A stretch of DNA of 64,000 bases from Cellulomonas sp. (GCF_017744555.1 NZ_JAGIBD010000012.1:62001-126000), one strand, 5' to 3'; shown: positions 1-9,757, counted from the stretch's first letter. The notes: generated by a model from the letters alone, not told the origin. Translations and numbers: made by a program.

Positions 1-323
1 TTGCCGCCCGAGTACTGGGTAGGCCGCACCCGGAGCCGCTCGACCTCGGCGAGGTGCGCCAGGACCGTGCCGATCTCGCCGCCGAACGGCCCGCACACCA
101 CGACCTCGGCGCCGAGCGAGACCGCCATCCGGCCGACCCACAGGCCCTGGCCGCCCGCGTGCACGTGCACCTCGGGGTGCGAGTCCTCGCTGCTCGGCGC
201 CTCGATCGTGACGGTCAGCCAGGGCGTCGCGGCGAGGACGCACACGCGCGGGGAGCGGCCCTCGTCGGGCGTGCCCGGTGTCGTGGCCGGGGCGGTGTCG
301 GGCGTCGTCGGCGCGGCCGGCAT
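1..323 (-). CDS. PfkB-family carbohydrate kinase (1-phosphofructokinase/ribokinase-like), 5' part only
   Basis: Minus-strand reading from ATG at 323: MPAAPTTPDTAPATTPGTPDEGRSPRVCVLAATPWLTVTIEAPSSEDSEVHVHAGGQGLWVGRMAVSLGAEVVVCGPFGGEIGTVLAHL; GGQGxxVGRMAxxLG motif typical of PfkB kinases. Runs off the window edge. Confidence 0.65.
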   Translation of the reverse strand, partial: MPAAPTTPDTAPATTPGTPDEGRSPRVCVLAATPWLTVTIEAPSSEDSHPEVHVHAGGQGLWVGRMAVSLGAEVVVCGPFGGEIGTVLAHLAEVERLRVRPTQYSGG

Positions 324-373
324 GCGTCGAGTGTGAGGCCCGGCGAGGCCCGCCGCGCGGCGGACGGACGAGC

Positions 374-415
374 GACGGCCGCGGGCGCCCGATCAGGGAG
401 GCGCCCGCGGCCGTC
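374..415 (-). terminator. Intrinsic-type terminator hairpin after the ABC transporter operon
   Basis: Perfect 16-bp inverted repeat GACGGCCGCGGGCGCC-cgatcaggga-GGCGCCCGCGGCCGTC, 10 nt past the stop codon at 425. Confidence 0.75.
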
Positions 416-424
416 AGTCCGGGG

Positions 425-2140
425 TCAGCTGCTGCGCAGCTGGTTCCACGCCTCCCGGCGGGCGGCCTGCTCCACCGGGTCGGGGACGGGCAGCGACGCG
501 AGCAGCCGCTGCGTGTACGGGTGCTGCGGTGCGCCGAGCACCTGGTCGCCCGTGCCCTCCTCGACGAGCACGCCGCGATGCAGCACCGCGATGCGGTCGG
601 CGAGCAGGTCGACGACCGCGAGGTCGTGGCTGATGAACAGGCACGCGAAGCCGAGCTCGGCCTGCAGCCGCGCGAACAGGTCGAGCACGCGCGCCTGCAC
701 CGACACGTCCAGGGCCGACGTCGGCTCGTCGGCGATGAGCAGCTCCGGGTCGAGCGCGAGCGCCCGGGCGAGCGACGCGCGCTGGCGCTGACCGCCGGAC
801 AGCTCGTGCGGGAACCGGTCGCCGTACGCGGCGGGCAGCTGGACGGCCTCCATGAGCTCGTCGACGCGGGCTCGGGCGTCGTGCGGGTCGGCCGCGACGC
901 CGTGGACGACGAGCGGCTCGGCGACGCACTGCGCGATCGTGAGCAGCGGGTTGAAGCTCGTCGCCGGGTCCTGGAACACGAACCCGATGCGCTTGCGCAC
1001 CGGCCGGAACGTCCGCTCCTTGACGCCGCGCATCTCGACGCCGAGCACCTGCAGCGATCCGTCGGTGATCGGCGTGAGACCGGCGATGGCCCGGCCGATC
1101 GTCGTCTTGCCGCTGCCCGACTCCCCGACCAGGCCGAGGACCTCGCCGGGCCGGATCACGAGGTCGACGCCGTCGACCGCCGTGAACCCGGGCTGCCGGA
1201 GGCGACCGGGGTACACGATCCGCAGGTCCTTCGCCTCGACCACCGGGGTGGCCGTCGGGTCGACCGCGGGCGTCGCGAACGCGGCGCTCGTGCCGTCCAC
1301 GTCGAGCGGCTCGTGCGTGCGCAGCCGGGTGCCGCCGACGCGCGGGACCGCGTCGAGCAGCGCGCGCGTGTACGGGTGCTCCGGGGACTCGAAGAGCGTG
1401 CGGACGTCCGCCTGCTCGACGATCTCGCCGTCGTACATGACGGCCACCCGGTCGGCCAGGTCGGCCACGACGCCCATGTTGTGGGTGATGATCACGACCG
1501 ACGAGCCGAACTCCTGCGGCAGGCGCCGCAGCAGCTCGAGGATCTCGGCCTGGACCGTGACGTCGAGGGCCGTGGTCGGCTCGTCCGCGATGATCAGGCC
1601 GGGGTTGAGCGAGACCGCCTGCGCGATGACGATGCGCTGCTTCTGCCCTCCCGAGAACTGGTGCGGGTAGTAGTCGACGCGGTGCTCGGCGTCGGGGATC
1701 CCGACCCGGCGCAGCACGTCGACCGCCTTCGCCTTGGCCTCGGCGCGCGACATCCGCGTGTGCGACCGCAGGCCCTCGATGATCTGCCAGCCCACCGGGA
1801 ACACCGGGTTGAGCACGCTCGACGGCTCCTGGAACACCATCGCGGCGTCCCGCCCGCGCACGTCGCGCAGGGCCGAGCCCTTGAGCTTCGTGACGTCGAG
1901 CTGCTCCGAGCCGTCCCGGTGCGAGAGCAGCACGGCGCCCTCGGTCGTCGCGGTCGACGGGAGCAGGCCGAGGATCGTGCGGGCCGTGACCGTCTTGCCG
2001 GAGCCCGACTCGCCGACGATCGCGAGGACCTCGCCCGGCGCGACGGTGAGGCTGACGCCCGAGACGGCGGCGACGGAGCCCCGGTCGGTCGCGAACGTGA
2101 TCTTCAGGTCGCGGATGTCCACGACGGGGGTGGTGCTCAT
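425..2140 (-). CDS. Dipeptide/oligopeptide ABC transporter ATP-binding protein, two fused ATPase domains (DppD-DppF type)
   Basis: MSTTPVVDIRDLKITFATDRGSVAAVSGVSL..., two Walker A motifs (GESGSGKT) and two ABC signatures (SGGQKQR, SGGQRQR). Confidence 0.92.
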   Translation of the reverse strand: MSTTPVVDIRDLKITFATDRGSVAAVSGVSLTVAPGEVLAIVGESGSGKTVTARTILGLLPSTATTEGAVLLSHRDGSEQLDVTKLKGSALRDVRGRDAAMVFQEPSSVLNPVFPVGWQIIEGLRSHTRMSRAEAKAKAVDVLRRVGIPDAEHRVDYYPHQFSGGQKQRIVIAQAVSLNPGLIIADEPTTALDVTVQAEILELLRRLPQEFGSSVVIITHNMGVVADLADRVAVMYDGEIVEQADVRTLFESPEHPYTRALLDAVPRVGGTRLRTHEPLDVDGTSAAFATPAVDPTATPVVEAKDLRIVYPGRLRQPGFTAVDGVDLVIRPGEVLGLVGESGSGKTTIGRAIAGLTPITDGSLQVLGVEMRGVKERTFRPVRKRIGFVFQDPATSFNPLLTIAQCVAEPLVVHGVAADPHDARARVDELMEAVQLPAAYGDRFPHELSGGQRQRASLARALALDPELLIADEPTSALDVSVQARVLDLFARLQAELGFACLFISHDLAVVDLLADRIAVLHRGVLVEEGTGDQVLGAPQHPYTQRLLASLPVPDPVEQAARREAWNQLRSS

Positions 2141-3225
2141 CGGTCTGCTCCGTCCTCGGCCGTGGGGCCGGCGAGGGGGGTGTCGGACGGGCCCTCGAAG
2201 GCGCCGAGTCCCTCGAAGCCCTCGGGGCCGGCGGCGAGCACGCCACCCGGGACGACGGACGCGGTGCCGACCTCGCCCGCGAGCTGCGCGGCGGCCCGGC
2301 GGGTGCGCAGGCGCGGGTCGGCGAGGTCGTTGAGCGACTCGCCGACGAGCGTCACGCCGAGCACGGTCAGCACGATCGCGGTGCCCGGGAAGATCGACGT
2401 CCACCAGATGCCGCTCGTGACGTCGGACAGGGCCTTGAACAGGTCGTAGCCCCACTCGGCGGCGGACGTCGGCTCGATGCCGAAGCCCAGGAAGCCGAGG
2501 CCGGCGAGCGTGAGCACGGCCTCCGAGCAGTTGAGCGTCATGATCAGCGGCAGCGTGCGGGTCGAGTTGCGCAGCACGTGGCGGGTCATGATCCGGGTGT
2601 GGCTCGCGCCGATGACGCGCGCCGACTCGACGAACGCCTCGGCCTTGATCCGGACGACCTCCGCGCGGACCACCCGGAAGTACTGCGGGATGAACACGAC
2701 GGTGATCGAGATGGCCGCCGCGAGGATGCCGCCCCACATCGACGACTGGCCGCCGCTGATGACGATGGCGACGACGATCGCGAGCAGCAGGGACGGGAAT
2801 GCGTAGATCGCGTCGGCGACCACGACGAGCGTGCGGTCGAGCCAGCCGCCGAAGTACGCCGACACGAGGCCGAGCAGGATGCCGACGATGCTCGACAGCA
2901 CCACGGCGACGAGCATGACGAGCAGCGCGGTGCGAGCGCCCCAGATGACGCGGGACAGCACGTCGTACCCGCCGACGGTGGTGCCCCACAGGTGCGCGGC
3001 GGACGGGGGCTGCTGCGAGCCGAACGGGACGCCGTCGGCGCGCAGCTGCGCGTAGCCGTAGGGCGCGAGCAGCGGGGCGAAGATCGCCGTGAGGACGAAC
3101 AGCGCGGTGAGCACGAGACCGGCGATGAGCATGCCGCGCTGCAGGCCGACGCTCGTGCGGAGCTGGTGGACGACGGGCAGGCGCTTGTAGAGCGGCTCCC
3201 GCACGGGGGCTGTGGTGGTGGTCAT
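2137..3225 (-). CDS. Peptide ABC transporter permease (DppC type)
   Basis: MTTTTAPVREPLYKRLPVVHQLRTSVG..., hydrophobic segments; overlaps the downstream ATPase start (4 bp). Confidence 0.9.
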   Translation of the reverse strand: MTTTTAPVREPLYKRLPVVHQLRTSVGLQRGMLIAGLVLTALFVLTAIFAPLLAPYGYAQLRADGVPFGSQQPPSAAHLWGTTVGGYDVLSRVIWGARTALLVMLVAVVLSSIVGILLGLVSAYFGGWLDRTLVVVADAIYAFPSLLLAIVVAIVISGGQSSMWGGILAAAISITVVFIPQYFRVVRAEVVRIKAEAFVESARVIGASHTRIMTRHVLRNSTRTLPLIMTLNCSEAVLTLAGLGFLGFGIEPTSAAEWGYDLFKALSDVTSGIWWTSIFPGTAIVLTVLGVTLVGESLNDLADPRLRTRRAAAQLAGEVGTASVVPGGVLAAGPEGFEGLGAFEGPSDTPLAGPTAEDGADR

Positions 3226-4331
3226 CAGTACCGGATCCTCGGGTCGACGAGCGCCGCGATCACGTCGACGACGAAGTTGGTCAGGGCCACGACCACGGCC
3301 AGCAGGGCGACGAGGCCCTGCACGGCGACGAAGTCGCGGGCCAGCAGGTACTGCACCAGCTGGAAGCCCAGGCCCTTCCACTCGAACGTGGTCTCGGTCA
3401 GCACCGCGCCGCCCAGCAGGAGCGCGATCTGCAGACCGATGACGGTGATGATCGGCACGAGGGCGGGCCGCCACGCGTGCTTCTTCAGCAGGCGCCGCTC
3501 CGAGACGCCGCGCGAGCGCGCCGCCTCGACGTAGCCGGACGACAGCGTGCCGATGACGTTGGTGCGCACGAGCCGCAGGAACACGCCGGCGGTGAGCAGG
3601 CCGAGCGTGACGGCAGGCAGGATCGCGTGCCGCAGCACGTCGAGGACGACCTCGCTGTCGCCCGTGCTGAGCGCGTCGATCAGGTAGATGCCGGTCTTGG
3701 AGCTGTGCAGCTGCATCTGGATCTCGGTGCCGGTCGACGCCCGCCCGGACACGGGGAGCGCGTTGAGCCACACGGAGAACGTGAGCTTGAGCAGCATGCC
3801 CGCGAAGAACACCGGCGTCGCGTAGGCGAGGATCGCGCCGACCCGCAGGCCCGCGTCGGGCACCTTGTCCCGGCGGGCGGCGGCGATGCGGCCCAGCGGG
3901 ACGCCCACGGCGAACGCGACGATCAGCGCGTAGAACGTGAGCTCGAGCGTCGCGGCGCCGTACGTGAGGATCACGTCGGTCACGAGGCGGTGGTCCGAGA
4001 TCGTGGTCCCGAAGTCGCCGCGGACGATGCCGCCGAGGTAGTCGAGGTACTGCGTGAGCAGCGGCCGGTCGTAGCCGGCCTCGTGGATCCGCTCCTGGAG
4101 CTGCTGGGGCGTCAGCCGGCCGCCGAGCGCGGCGGTGATCGGGTCGCCCGTGGTCCGCATCAGGATGAAGACGGTCGTCACGAGGATGAAGATCGTGGGG
4201 AAGATCAGCAGGAAGCGGACCAGCAGGTAGCGGCCGAGCCCCCCGCCGGTGCGTCGTCGGGGCTTGCCCGGGGCGTCGGGTGTCTCGACGGGTACGGCGT
4301 CCGTCGGCGCGCCCGTGGTGATGGAGGTCAT
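3225..4331 (-). CDS. Peptide ABC transporter permease (DppB type)
   Basis: GGGLGRYLLVRFLLIFPTIFILVTTVFILMRTTGDP...; 1-nt overlap with the next gene. Confidence 0.9.
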   Translation of the reverse strand: MTSITTGAPTDAVPVETPDAPGKPRRRTGGGLGRYLLVRFLLIFPTIFILVTTVFILMRTTGDPITAALGGRLTPQQLQERIHEAGYDRPLLTQYLDYLGGIVRGDFGTTISDHRLVTDVILTYGAATLELTFYALIVAFAVGVPLGRIAAARRDKVPDAGLRVGAILAYATPVFFAGMLLKLTFSVWLNALPVSGRASTGTEIQMQLHSSKTGIYLIDALSTGDSEVVLDVLRHAILPAVTLGLLTAGVFLRLVRTNVIGTLSSGYVEAARSRGVSERRLLKKHAWRPALVPIITVIGLQIALLLGGAVLTETTFEWKGLGFQLVQYLLARDFVAVQGLVALLAVVVALTNFVVDVIAALVDPRIRY

Positions 4332-4381
4332 GGGAATCCTGCCTGTGCTGCGAAGGTGCGAGGTGGGCACCATGCCGGTCA

Positions 4382-4428
4382 GGCCGGCCGGCCCGCCCCG
4401 CGTGGTGTGCAGGACGGGCCGACCGGCC
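4382..4428 (-). terminator. Stem-loop between the substrate-binding protein and permease genes (possible attenuator)
   Basis: GGCCGGCCGGCCCG ... CGGGCCGACCGGCC, 14-bp arms with one mismatch, in the 4331-4455 intergenic gap. Confidence 0.5.
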
Positions 4429-4454
4429 CGGTGGTACTAGCTCGTGCTCAGCCC

Positions 4455-6110
4455 TCAGCCCTTGGAGAGAGCGCCGTAGCGGAACTTGAAGGACGCGTCG
4501 AGCGTGTCCTCCGCGCCGTTGACGTCCTTGCCGACGACGGCGACCTGCGCACCCTGCAGGTACGGGACCGTCGACAGGTCCTTCGCGACGGCGTCCTGGA
4601 TCTGGCCGATGAGCGCGGTGCGCGCGGCCGGGTCCGGCGTCGTGGCCTGCTGCAGGATCATGTCGTTGACGGTCGGGTTGTCGTAGTGGTTGGCGAGGAA
4701 GTTCTCCTTGAGGAAGAACGGCGTCAGGTAGTTGTCGGCGTCGGAGTAGTCCGGGAACCAGCCGAGCTGGTAGGCCGGGTAGACGTCGGAGACGCGGTCC
4801 TTGGAGTACTGCACCCACTCGGTGGTCTGCAGGTCGACCGTGAACAGGCCGTCCTTCTCGAGCTGGTCCTTGATGAGGCCGTACTCGTCACCCGACGACG
4901 GGCCGTAGTGGTCGTTCGAGTACTGCAGGCTCAGCTTGACCGGGACGGAGACGCCGGCGGCCTCGAGGGTCGACTTCGCCTTGTCGGCGTCGGGCCCGCC
5001 GTTGCCGTCGCCGTACAGACCCTTGAGCGCCTCGTTGGCGCCGGTCAGACCCTCCGCGACGAACGAGTACAGCGGCGTGTAGGTGCCCTTGTAGACCTGG
5101 TCCGACAGCTCCTGGCGGTCGATCAGGTCGGCGACGGCCTGCCGCACCGCGAGGGCCTTGGCCGGGTCGGCCTCCGCCGTCTTGGCGCCGTACGGCTGCG
5201 TGTCGAAGTTGAAGACGATGTAGCGGATCTCGCCGCCGGGGCCGTCGACGACCTTGACCTTGTCGTCGCCGCGCAGGTCCTCGATGTCGGTGGCCGCGAG
5301 GCTGCGGTAGGCGACGTCGATGTTGCCCTGCTGCACCTCGAGCTTGAGGTTGGAGGAGTCGGCGTAGTACTTGACGTTGACCTCGTCGGTCTTCGCCTTG
5401 CCGAGCAGGCCCTGGTAGTCCGGGTTCGCCTTGTACGAGATCAGGTTGTTGAAGTCGTACGCGGTGATGACGTACTGGCCGGCGAAGGCGTTGGCCTTGA
5501 CGATGTCCTGGTCCGGGGTGAGCTCGTCGGGGGAGAAGACCTCCTCGTCGACGATCGCGCCGGGGAAGCTCGACAGGATCTGCGGGAAGACCTGGTCGTT
5601 GCCGGCCTTGAGGTGGAACACGACGGTCGTGTCGTCCACGGCGTCCGTCGAGTCGAGGTTGTAGAGAAGCGACGAGGGGCCGTCGGGCGCGGCGATCTTG
5701 AGCTGGCGGTCGAACGTGAACTTCACGTCGGACGCCGTCAGCTCGTGGCCGTTGGCGAACTTCAGGCCGGGCTTGAGCTTGACGGTGTACTCCGTCGGGC
5801 TCGTGAACTCGGCGGACTCGGCGGCGTCGGGCTCGACGTCCGACGTGCCGTACGGGGAGTTCATGAGGAACGCGAAGACCTGCGTCTGGACGCCGAGCGA
5901 GCCGTTGTCGTACGAGCCAGCCGGGTCGAGCGTGACGACCTTGTCCGTGGTGCCGATGGTCAGCGCACCACCGCTGCCGCCGTTGTCGGCGCTGTCGGTG
6001 CTGCCGCCGTCGTTGCCGTTGCCGCTGCAGGCGGCGAGGACGAGGGCCGTGGCGGCGATGCCCGCGGTCGCCGCGAGCGCGCGGCGCCGGTTCTTCGCAA
6101 CGGAAGACAT
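4455..6110 (-). CDS. Peptide ABC transporter substrate-binding lipoprotein (SBP family 5)
   Basis: 551 aa; signal peptide with lipobox LVLAACSGNG; DPAGSYDNGSLG...YEPDAAESAEFTSPTEYTVKLKPGLKFANGHELTASDVKFTFDR typical of SBP_bac_5. Confidence 0.92.
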   Translation of the reverse strand: MSSVAKNRRRALAATAGIAATALVLAACSGNGNDGGSTDSADNGGSGGALTIGTTDKVVTLDPAGSYDNGSLGVQTQVFAFLMNSPYGTSDVEPDAAESAEFTSPTEYTVKLKPGLKFANGHELTASDVKFTFDRQLKIAAPDGPSSLLYNLDSTDAVDDTTVVFHLKAGNDQVFPQILSSFPGAIVDEEVFSPDELTPDQDIVKANAFAGQYVITAYDFNNLISYKANPDYQGLLGKAKTDEVNVKYYADSSNLKLEVQQGNIDVAYRSLAATDIEDLRGDDKVKVVDGPGGEIRYIVFNFDTQPYGAKTAEADPAKALAVRQAVADLIDRQELSDQVYKGTYTPLYSFVAEGLTGANEALKGLYGDGNGGPDADKAKSTLEAAGVSVPVKLSLQYSNDHYGPSSGDEYGLIKDQLEKDGLFTVDLQTTEWVQYSKDRVSDVYPAYQLGWFPDYSDADNYLTPFFLKENFLANHYDNPTVNDMILQQATTPDPAARTALIGQIQDAVAKDLSTVPYLQGAQVAVVGKDVNGAEDTLDASFKFRYGALSKG

Positions 6111-6210
6111 CCGCTACCTCTTTCGTCTGGAGCCGGGACCTGTGACCCAGGCCACTCCGGCTGGTGCGTGATGGAGGGATGTCTAACACACACAAGTCAC
6201 GCAGGAAACG

Positions 6211-6227
6211 CTTGTCTTACCGACAAG
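6211..6227. promoter_or_regulatory. Inverted repeat in the promoter region of the peptide ABC operon
   Basis: CTTGTC-ttacc-GACAAG perfect 6-bp arms, about 100 nt upstream of the start at 6110. Confidence 0.4.
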
Positions 6228-6280
6228 TAACATCCAGATACCGAGATGGTCACGGGACGGCCACGGCCCCGCGGTGACGC

Positions 6281-7495
6281 TCATCCCGCGACGAGCGGGG
6301 CGCCCTCCTCGTCCAGCGCGACCGCGTCGGACCCGCGGACGCCGAGGGCCCGCGCGACGAGCGGACCCGTCAGCCCGTACAGGACCGCGGTGGTCAGGAC
6401 GATCCCGAAGACCACCGGGACGAGCTGCGGGAACGGCGTGCCGGCCTGGTCGAAGCGGATGGTGAACACCGAGGCGGTCGACGCGGCGACGACGCCGCGC
6501 GGCGCCATCCACGCCACCATCGCCCGTTCCCGACCCGTCAGGACGCTGCGGGCCGTCGAGAGCCACGCGGCGACCGGCCGCACGACGAGGGCCAGCAGCG
6601 CGACGACGACGAGCGTCACGGGCAGGTAGTGCAGCAGGGCGTCGAGGTCCACCAGCGCGGCCAGGACGATGAACAACGACCCCACGATCAGCAGACCCAC
6701 GTGGCTGCCGAACTCGTGCAGCGCCCCGACCGGCACGAACCGCTGGTTCGCGAGCGCGACACCCATCGCGGTCGTCGCGAAGAGCCCGGCCTCGTCGCGC
6801 ACCGCCTCCGCGCCGGCGAAGGCCGCGAGCGCGACCGCGACCGCGAGCGCGACCTGGACGGGCGCCGGCACCCACCCCGAGCGGACGACGACGACGTACA
6901 GCGCCGCCCCGAGCAGCCCCGAGACGATCCCGGCGAGGCTGGTGAGGCCGAGCCGCGGCGGGTCCCCGTGCAGTGCGACGTGCACCGCGCCGAGCGCCAC
7001 GGTCGCGCCGATCGGGTCGATGAAGATGCCCTCGAACGCGAGCACCGACTCGAGCGGCTGCTTCGGCCGGATGATCGCGAGCAGCGGCCCCACCACGGTC
7101 GGCCCGGAGACGATGACGATCGCGCCGATCACCGCCGCGCGGGCCGGCGTCAGGTCGAGGATCGCCCAGGCGGCGACAGACGCGCCGACGCCCGTGAGGA
7201 CCGCGCCGAGCGTGACGAGCCCGATCACCGGTCGCCGCGCGCCCCCGCCCAGGCGGCCGAGGTCCAGCTTGAGCGACTCCTCGAAGAGCAGGAGCGACAC
7301 CGCCATCGTGACCAGCGGGAAGAGGATGTCGCCGAAGATGGCCTCGGGATGGAGCCAGCCGAGCACGGGTCCCACCAGCAGGCCCAGCAGGAGCAGCACG
7401 ATGATGGACGGCACCCGCGTGACCCGCCCGAGCACCTGCCCGCCGACGCCGAGCAGCACGATCAGGGCGACACCGCCCGTGAACCCGAGCTCCAT
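6281..7495 (-). CDS. Cation:proton antiporter (CPA1/NhaP type)
   Basis: MELGFTGGVALIVLLGVGGQVLGRVTRVPSIIVLLLLGLLVGPVLGWLHPE..., ...MVAWMAPRGVVAASTASVF...; multi-TM. Confidence 0.88.
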   Translation of the reverse strand: MELGFTGGVALIVLLGVGGQVLGRVTRVPSIIVLLLLGLLVGPVLGWLHPEAIFGDILFPLVTMAVSLLLFEESLKLDLGRLGGGARRPVIGLVTLGAVLTGVGASVAAWAILDLTPARAAVIGAIVIVSGPTVVGPLLAIIRPKQPLESVLAFEGIFIDPIGATVALGAVHVALHGDPPRLGLTSLAGIVSGLLGAALYVVVVRSGWVPAPVQVALAVAVALAAFAGAEAVRDEAGLFATTAMGVALANQRFVPVGALHEFGSHVGLLIVGSLFIVLAALVDLDALLHYLPVTLVVVALLALVVRPVAAWLSTARSVLTGRERAMVAWMAPRGVVAASTASVFTIRFDQAGTPFPQLVPVVFGIVLTTAVLYGLTGPLVARALGVRGSDAVALDEEGAPLVAG

Positions 7496-7568
7496 CCGGA
7501 CATCATGGCCGCAGGACCCGGGGCGAGGCATGCGCGCGTCCTGACGTCGGGCGGTGCTGCTCCACGCA

Positions 7569-7605
7569 CCGCGGCCCTGTCCGAGGTCGTCGGGCAGGGC
7601 CGCGG
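7569..7605 (-). terminator. Terminator hairpin downstream of the secreted protein gene
   Basis: CCGCGGCCCTG...CAGGGCCGCGG perfect 11-bp arms, 37 nt past the stop at 7642. Confidence 0.65.
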
Positions 7606-7641
7606 CCGTCCGTCACGCCTCGACGGCGGACGTCGTGCTGC

Positions 7642-8163
7642 TCAGTACGTGTGGCAGTAGATCTGGTTGGCCGTCGGGTTGAAGGCCATGAGCAGACCGC
7701 TCGAGAACTCGGTCCGCTTGTTCGACGGGGTGCTCACCCACGTCTCGACGACCTCGTAGTAGATCTGCGTGCCGACCGGGTAGGCCGCCAGGTAGGTGTT
7801 GCCCTTCGGGATCACCGAGTTGCAGCCGACGGTCACGGTCACGGACGTCGCGCTGCTGATGCTGAGGTTCGCGGCGATGCCCGACCGCGTCATGCCGCCG
7901 CCCACCTGGATGGTGCGCGTGGCCGTCTTGCCCGAGGCGATGGAGGCGGTCTGGCCGGGCTGCTGGTAGACGCGCGCGATCTGGTGGTTGAAGTCCACCT
8001 GGTTGTAGTAGCGCGCCTTCACGCGCACGACGGTGTGGTCCCAGTACCCGGTGCCGCTGGGTGCCGTGGCCGCGTTGGCGACGGTGGACGACGCGACCAG
8101 GCCGGTGCACGCGAGCAGGAGGGCGCTGAGCAGCAAGGTGGCGCGTCGGCGTAGGTGGTACAT
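7642..8163 (-). CDS. Small secreted protein of unknown function
   Basis: 173 aa, Sec-type signal peptide MYHLRRRATLLLSALLLACTGLVASSTVANAA; no family recognised. Confidence 0.7.
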   Translation of the reverse strand: MYHLRRRATLLLSALLLACTGLVASSTVANAATAPSGTGYWDHTVVRVKARYYNQVDFNHQIARVYQQPGQTASIASGKTATRTIQVGGGMTRSGIAANLSISSATSVTVTVGCNSVIPKGNTYLAAYPVGTQIYYEVVETWVSTPSNKRTEFSSGLLMAFNPTANQIYCHTY

Positions 8164-8348
8164 GGGGCCTCGTTTCGTGAGCCTTCGTCAGTGCATGACC
8201 GCGACCTGACGGCGACGGGCGTCGCGGTCAGCATTCTGGTGTGCAAATGCCATCGAATGTGCAGGATTCGGGCACGAGTTTGTCCAGGCAACCCGTAGCG
8301 ACGACGGGACGGTGACCCGTCGTGCGCTCGCGTGCCAGGCTGGGCGGC

Positions 8349-8747
8349 GTGAACGAGCCGACCACCCCGGGTCTCGCCGAGTCCGCGCCCGCGGCCCGCG
8401 AGCGGGAGATCGCCGAGCTGACGCGGCTCGTGCGGGAGTTCAGCACCGAGCGGGACTGGCAGCAGTTCCACGACCCGAAGTCGGTGATCCTCGCGCTCGT
8501 CGGCGAGGTCGGCGAGCTCGCGGAGCTGTTCCAGTGGGTCCCCGCCGCGACCGCCGTCGAGGCGTTCGCCGCGCCCGAGCGGCGGGCCCGGGCGGCGGAG
8601 GAGATGGCCGACGTGCTCGTCTACCTCGTGTGCCTGGCCGACGTGCTGGGTGTCGACCTCGGGGCCGCCGCGCGGGCGAAGCTCGCCGACTCGCACCGGC
8701 GGTTCGCGGCCGACGAGGTACGGGGGCGCGCGCCCGAGAAGCGCTGA
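8349..8747 (+). CDS. MazG-like nucleotide pyrophosphohydrolase
   Basis: VNEPTTPGLAES...REFSTERDWQQFHDPKSVILALVGEVGELAELFQWV...EEMADVLVYLVCLADVLGVDL: EVGEL...EExxD motif of the MazG/dCTPase fold. Confidence 0.85.
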   Translation: MNEPTTPGLAESAPAAREREIAELTRLVREFSTERDWQQFHDPKSVILALVGEVGELAELFQWVPAATAVEAFAAPERRARAAEEMADVLVYLVCLADVLGVDLGAAARAKLADSHRRFAADEVRGRAPEKR

Positions 8748-8801
8748 CGCGAGGCGCGCTGACGGGCGAGCATCCACGGCGGGCGAGGTGCGCCGGTGCC
8801 G

Positions 8802-9383
8802 TCAGGTCCCGAGCTCGCGGCGTATGAGCACGCGTGGCCGGCCGCCGCTGTGGCCCGTCGTCTCGGCGGCCCGGGTGAACCCCGCGGCCTCGAACAGGCG
8901 CCGCGTCCCCACGTACCCGGAGATCAGGTCGACCCGGTCACCCTCGCCGACGTCCACCGGGTAGCCCTCGACGACCTGGGCGCCGGACGCGGCCGCGTGC
9001 GCCACGGCCCCTGCGAGCAGGTCGTGCATGAGCCCGCGCCCCCGGAAGCGCGGCCGCACGACGAAGCAGACGACGCTCCACGCGTCGCGGTCGTCGACGA
9101 ACGGGATGGTCCGCGAGCGCATGAGCCGCCGGTACGAGCTGCGTGGTGCGACCGACGACCACCCCGCGACCTCGTCGTCCACGTACGCCAGCACGCCCGG
9201 TCCCGGCTCCTGCGCGCACTCGTCGCGCATGTACTGCGCGCGCTCCTCATTCGGCACGCGGCTGTCGCGGTACGCCATGCACCAGCACCCGCTGCCGCCC
9301 GGCTTCTTCACGCCGACGACCTCGACGAAGTCGTCGTACCGCCCGACGGCGGGGAGCACCTGCACGGTCATGCGCGCCATCAT
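8802..9383 (-). CDS. GNAT family N-acetyltransferase
   Basis: MTVQVLPAVGRYDDFVEVVGVKKPGGSGCWCMAYRD...CFVVRPRFRGRGLMHDLLAGAVAHAAASGAQVVEGYP; RGRGL motif. Confidence 0.82.
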   Translation of the reverse strand: MMARMTVQVLPAVGRYDDFVEVVGVKKPGGSGCWCMAYRDSRVPNEERAQYMRDECAQEPGPGVLAYVDDEVAGWSSVAPRSSYRRLMRSRTIPFVDDRDAWSVVCFVVRPRFRGRGLMHDLLAGAVAHAAASGAQVVEGYPVDVGEGDRVDLISGYVGTRRLFEAAGFTRAAETTGHSGGRPRVLIRRELGT

Positions 9384-9461
9384 GACGCCCGGCACCGACA
9401 TGGACACGAGGGGACGAAGGGCCCGCGCGCCCCTACGGGTGCCGCCCGTACCGTCGACGTC

Positions 9462-9713
9462 ATGCCCCGATTCGTGCCGATCCTGCGCGCCCACCGAGTG
9501 TGGGTCGCGACCGCGGCGGTCGCCGTGTCCGCCGTGGCCGCAGTCGTCCGCGACGCGATCCACGTGACCGGTCGGGTGACCGGCGGCGACTGGGCGTGCG
9601 TCGCGGTGGCGGTCGCCGCGGGGTGCGTCGCCCTGTGGGCGCTGCTGTCCCTCGGCATGGAGCACCGGCACCACCCGGGGCACCGGTCCGCGTCGCCGAC
9701 CGGGGACGCCTGA
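9462..9713 (+). CDS. Small membrane protein of unknown function
   Basis: 83 aa with two hydrophobic segments; TACCGT -10-like box 7 nt before the ATG. Confidence 0.5.
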   Translation: MPRFVPILRAHRVWVATAAVAVSAVAAVVRDAIHVTGRVTGGDWACVAVAVAAGCVALWALLSLGMEHRHHPGHRSASPTGDA

Positions 9714-9757
9714 CGTCCGACGGCGACGGCGGGGGAGTCCGCTGGAAGACTGCCCGC

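Noticed and set aside
278-2449. Long plus-strand ORF (723 aa) opposite the ABC transporter ATPase
   Set aside because: Arg/Asp/His-rich antisense shadow ORF typical of high-GC DNA; the opposite strand encodes a clear double ATPase.
3477-6230. 917-aa plus-strand ORF
   Set aside because: Low-complexity Val/Arg/Glu/Asp composition; antisense to permease and substrate-binding protein genes.
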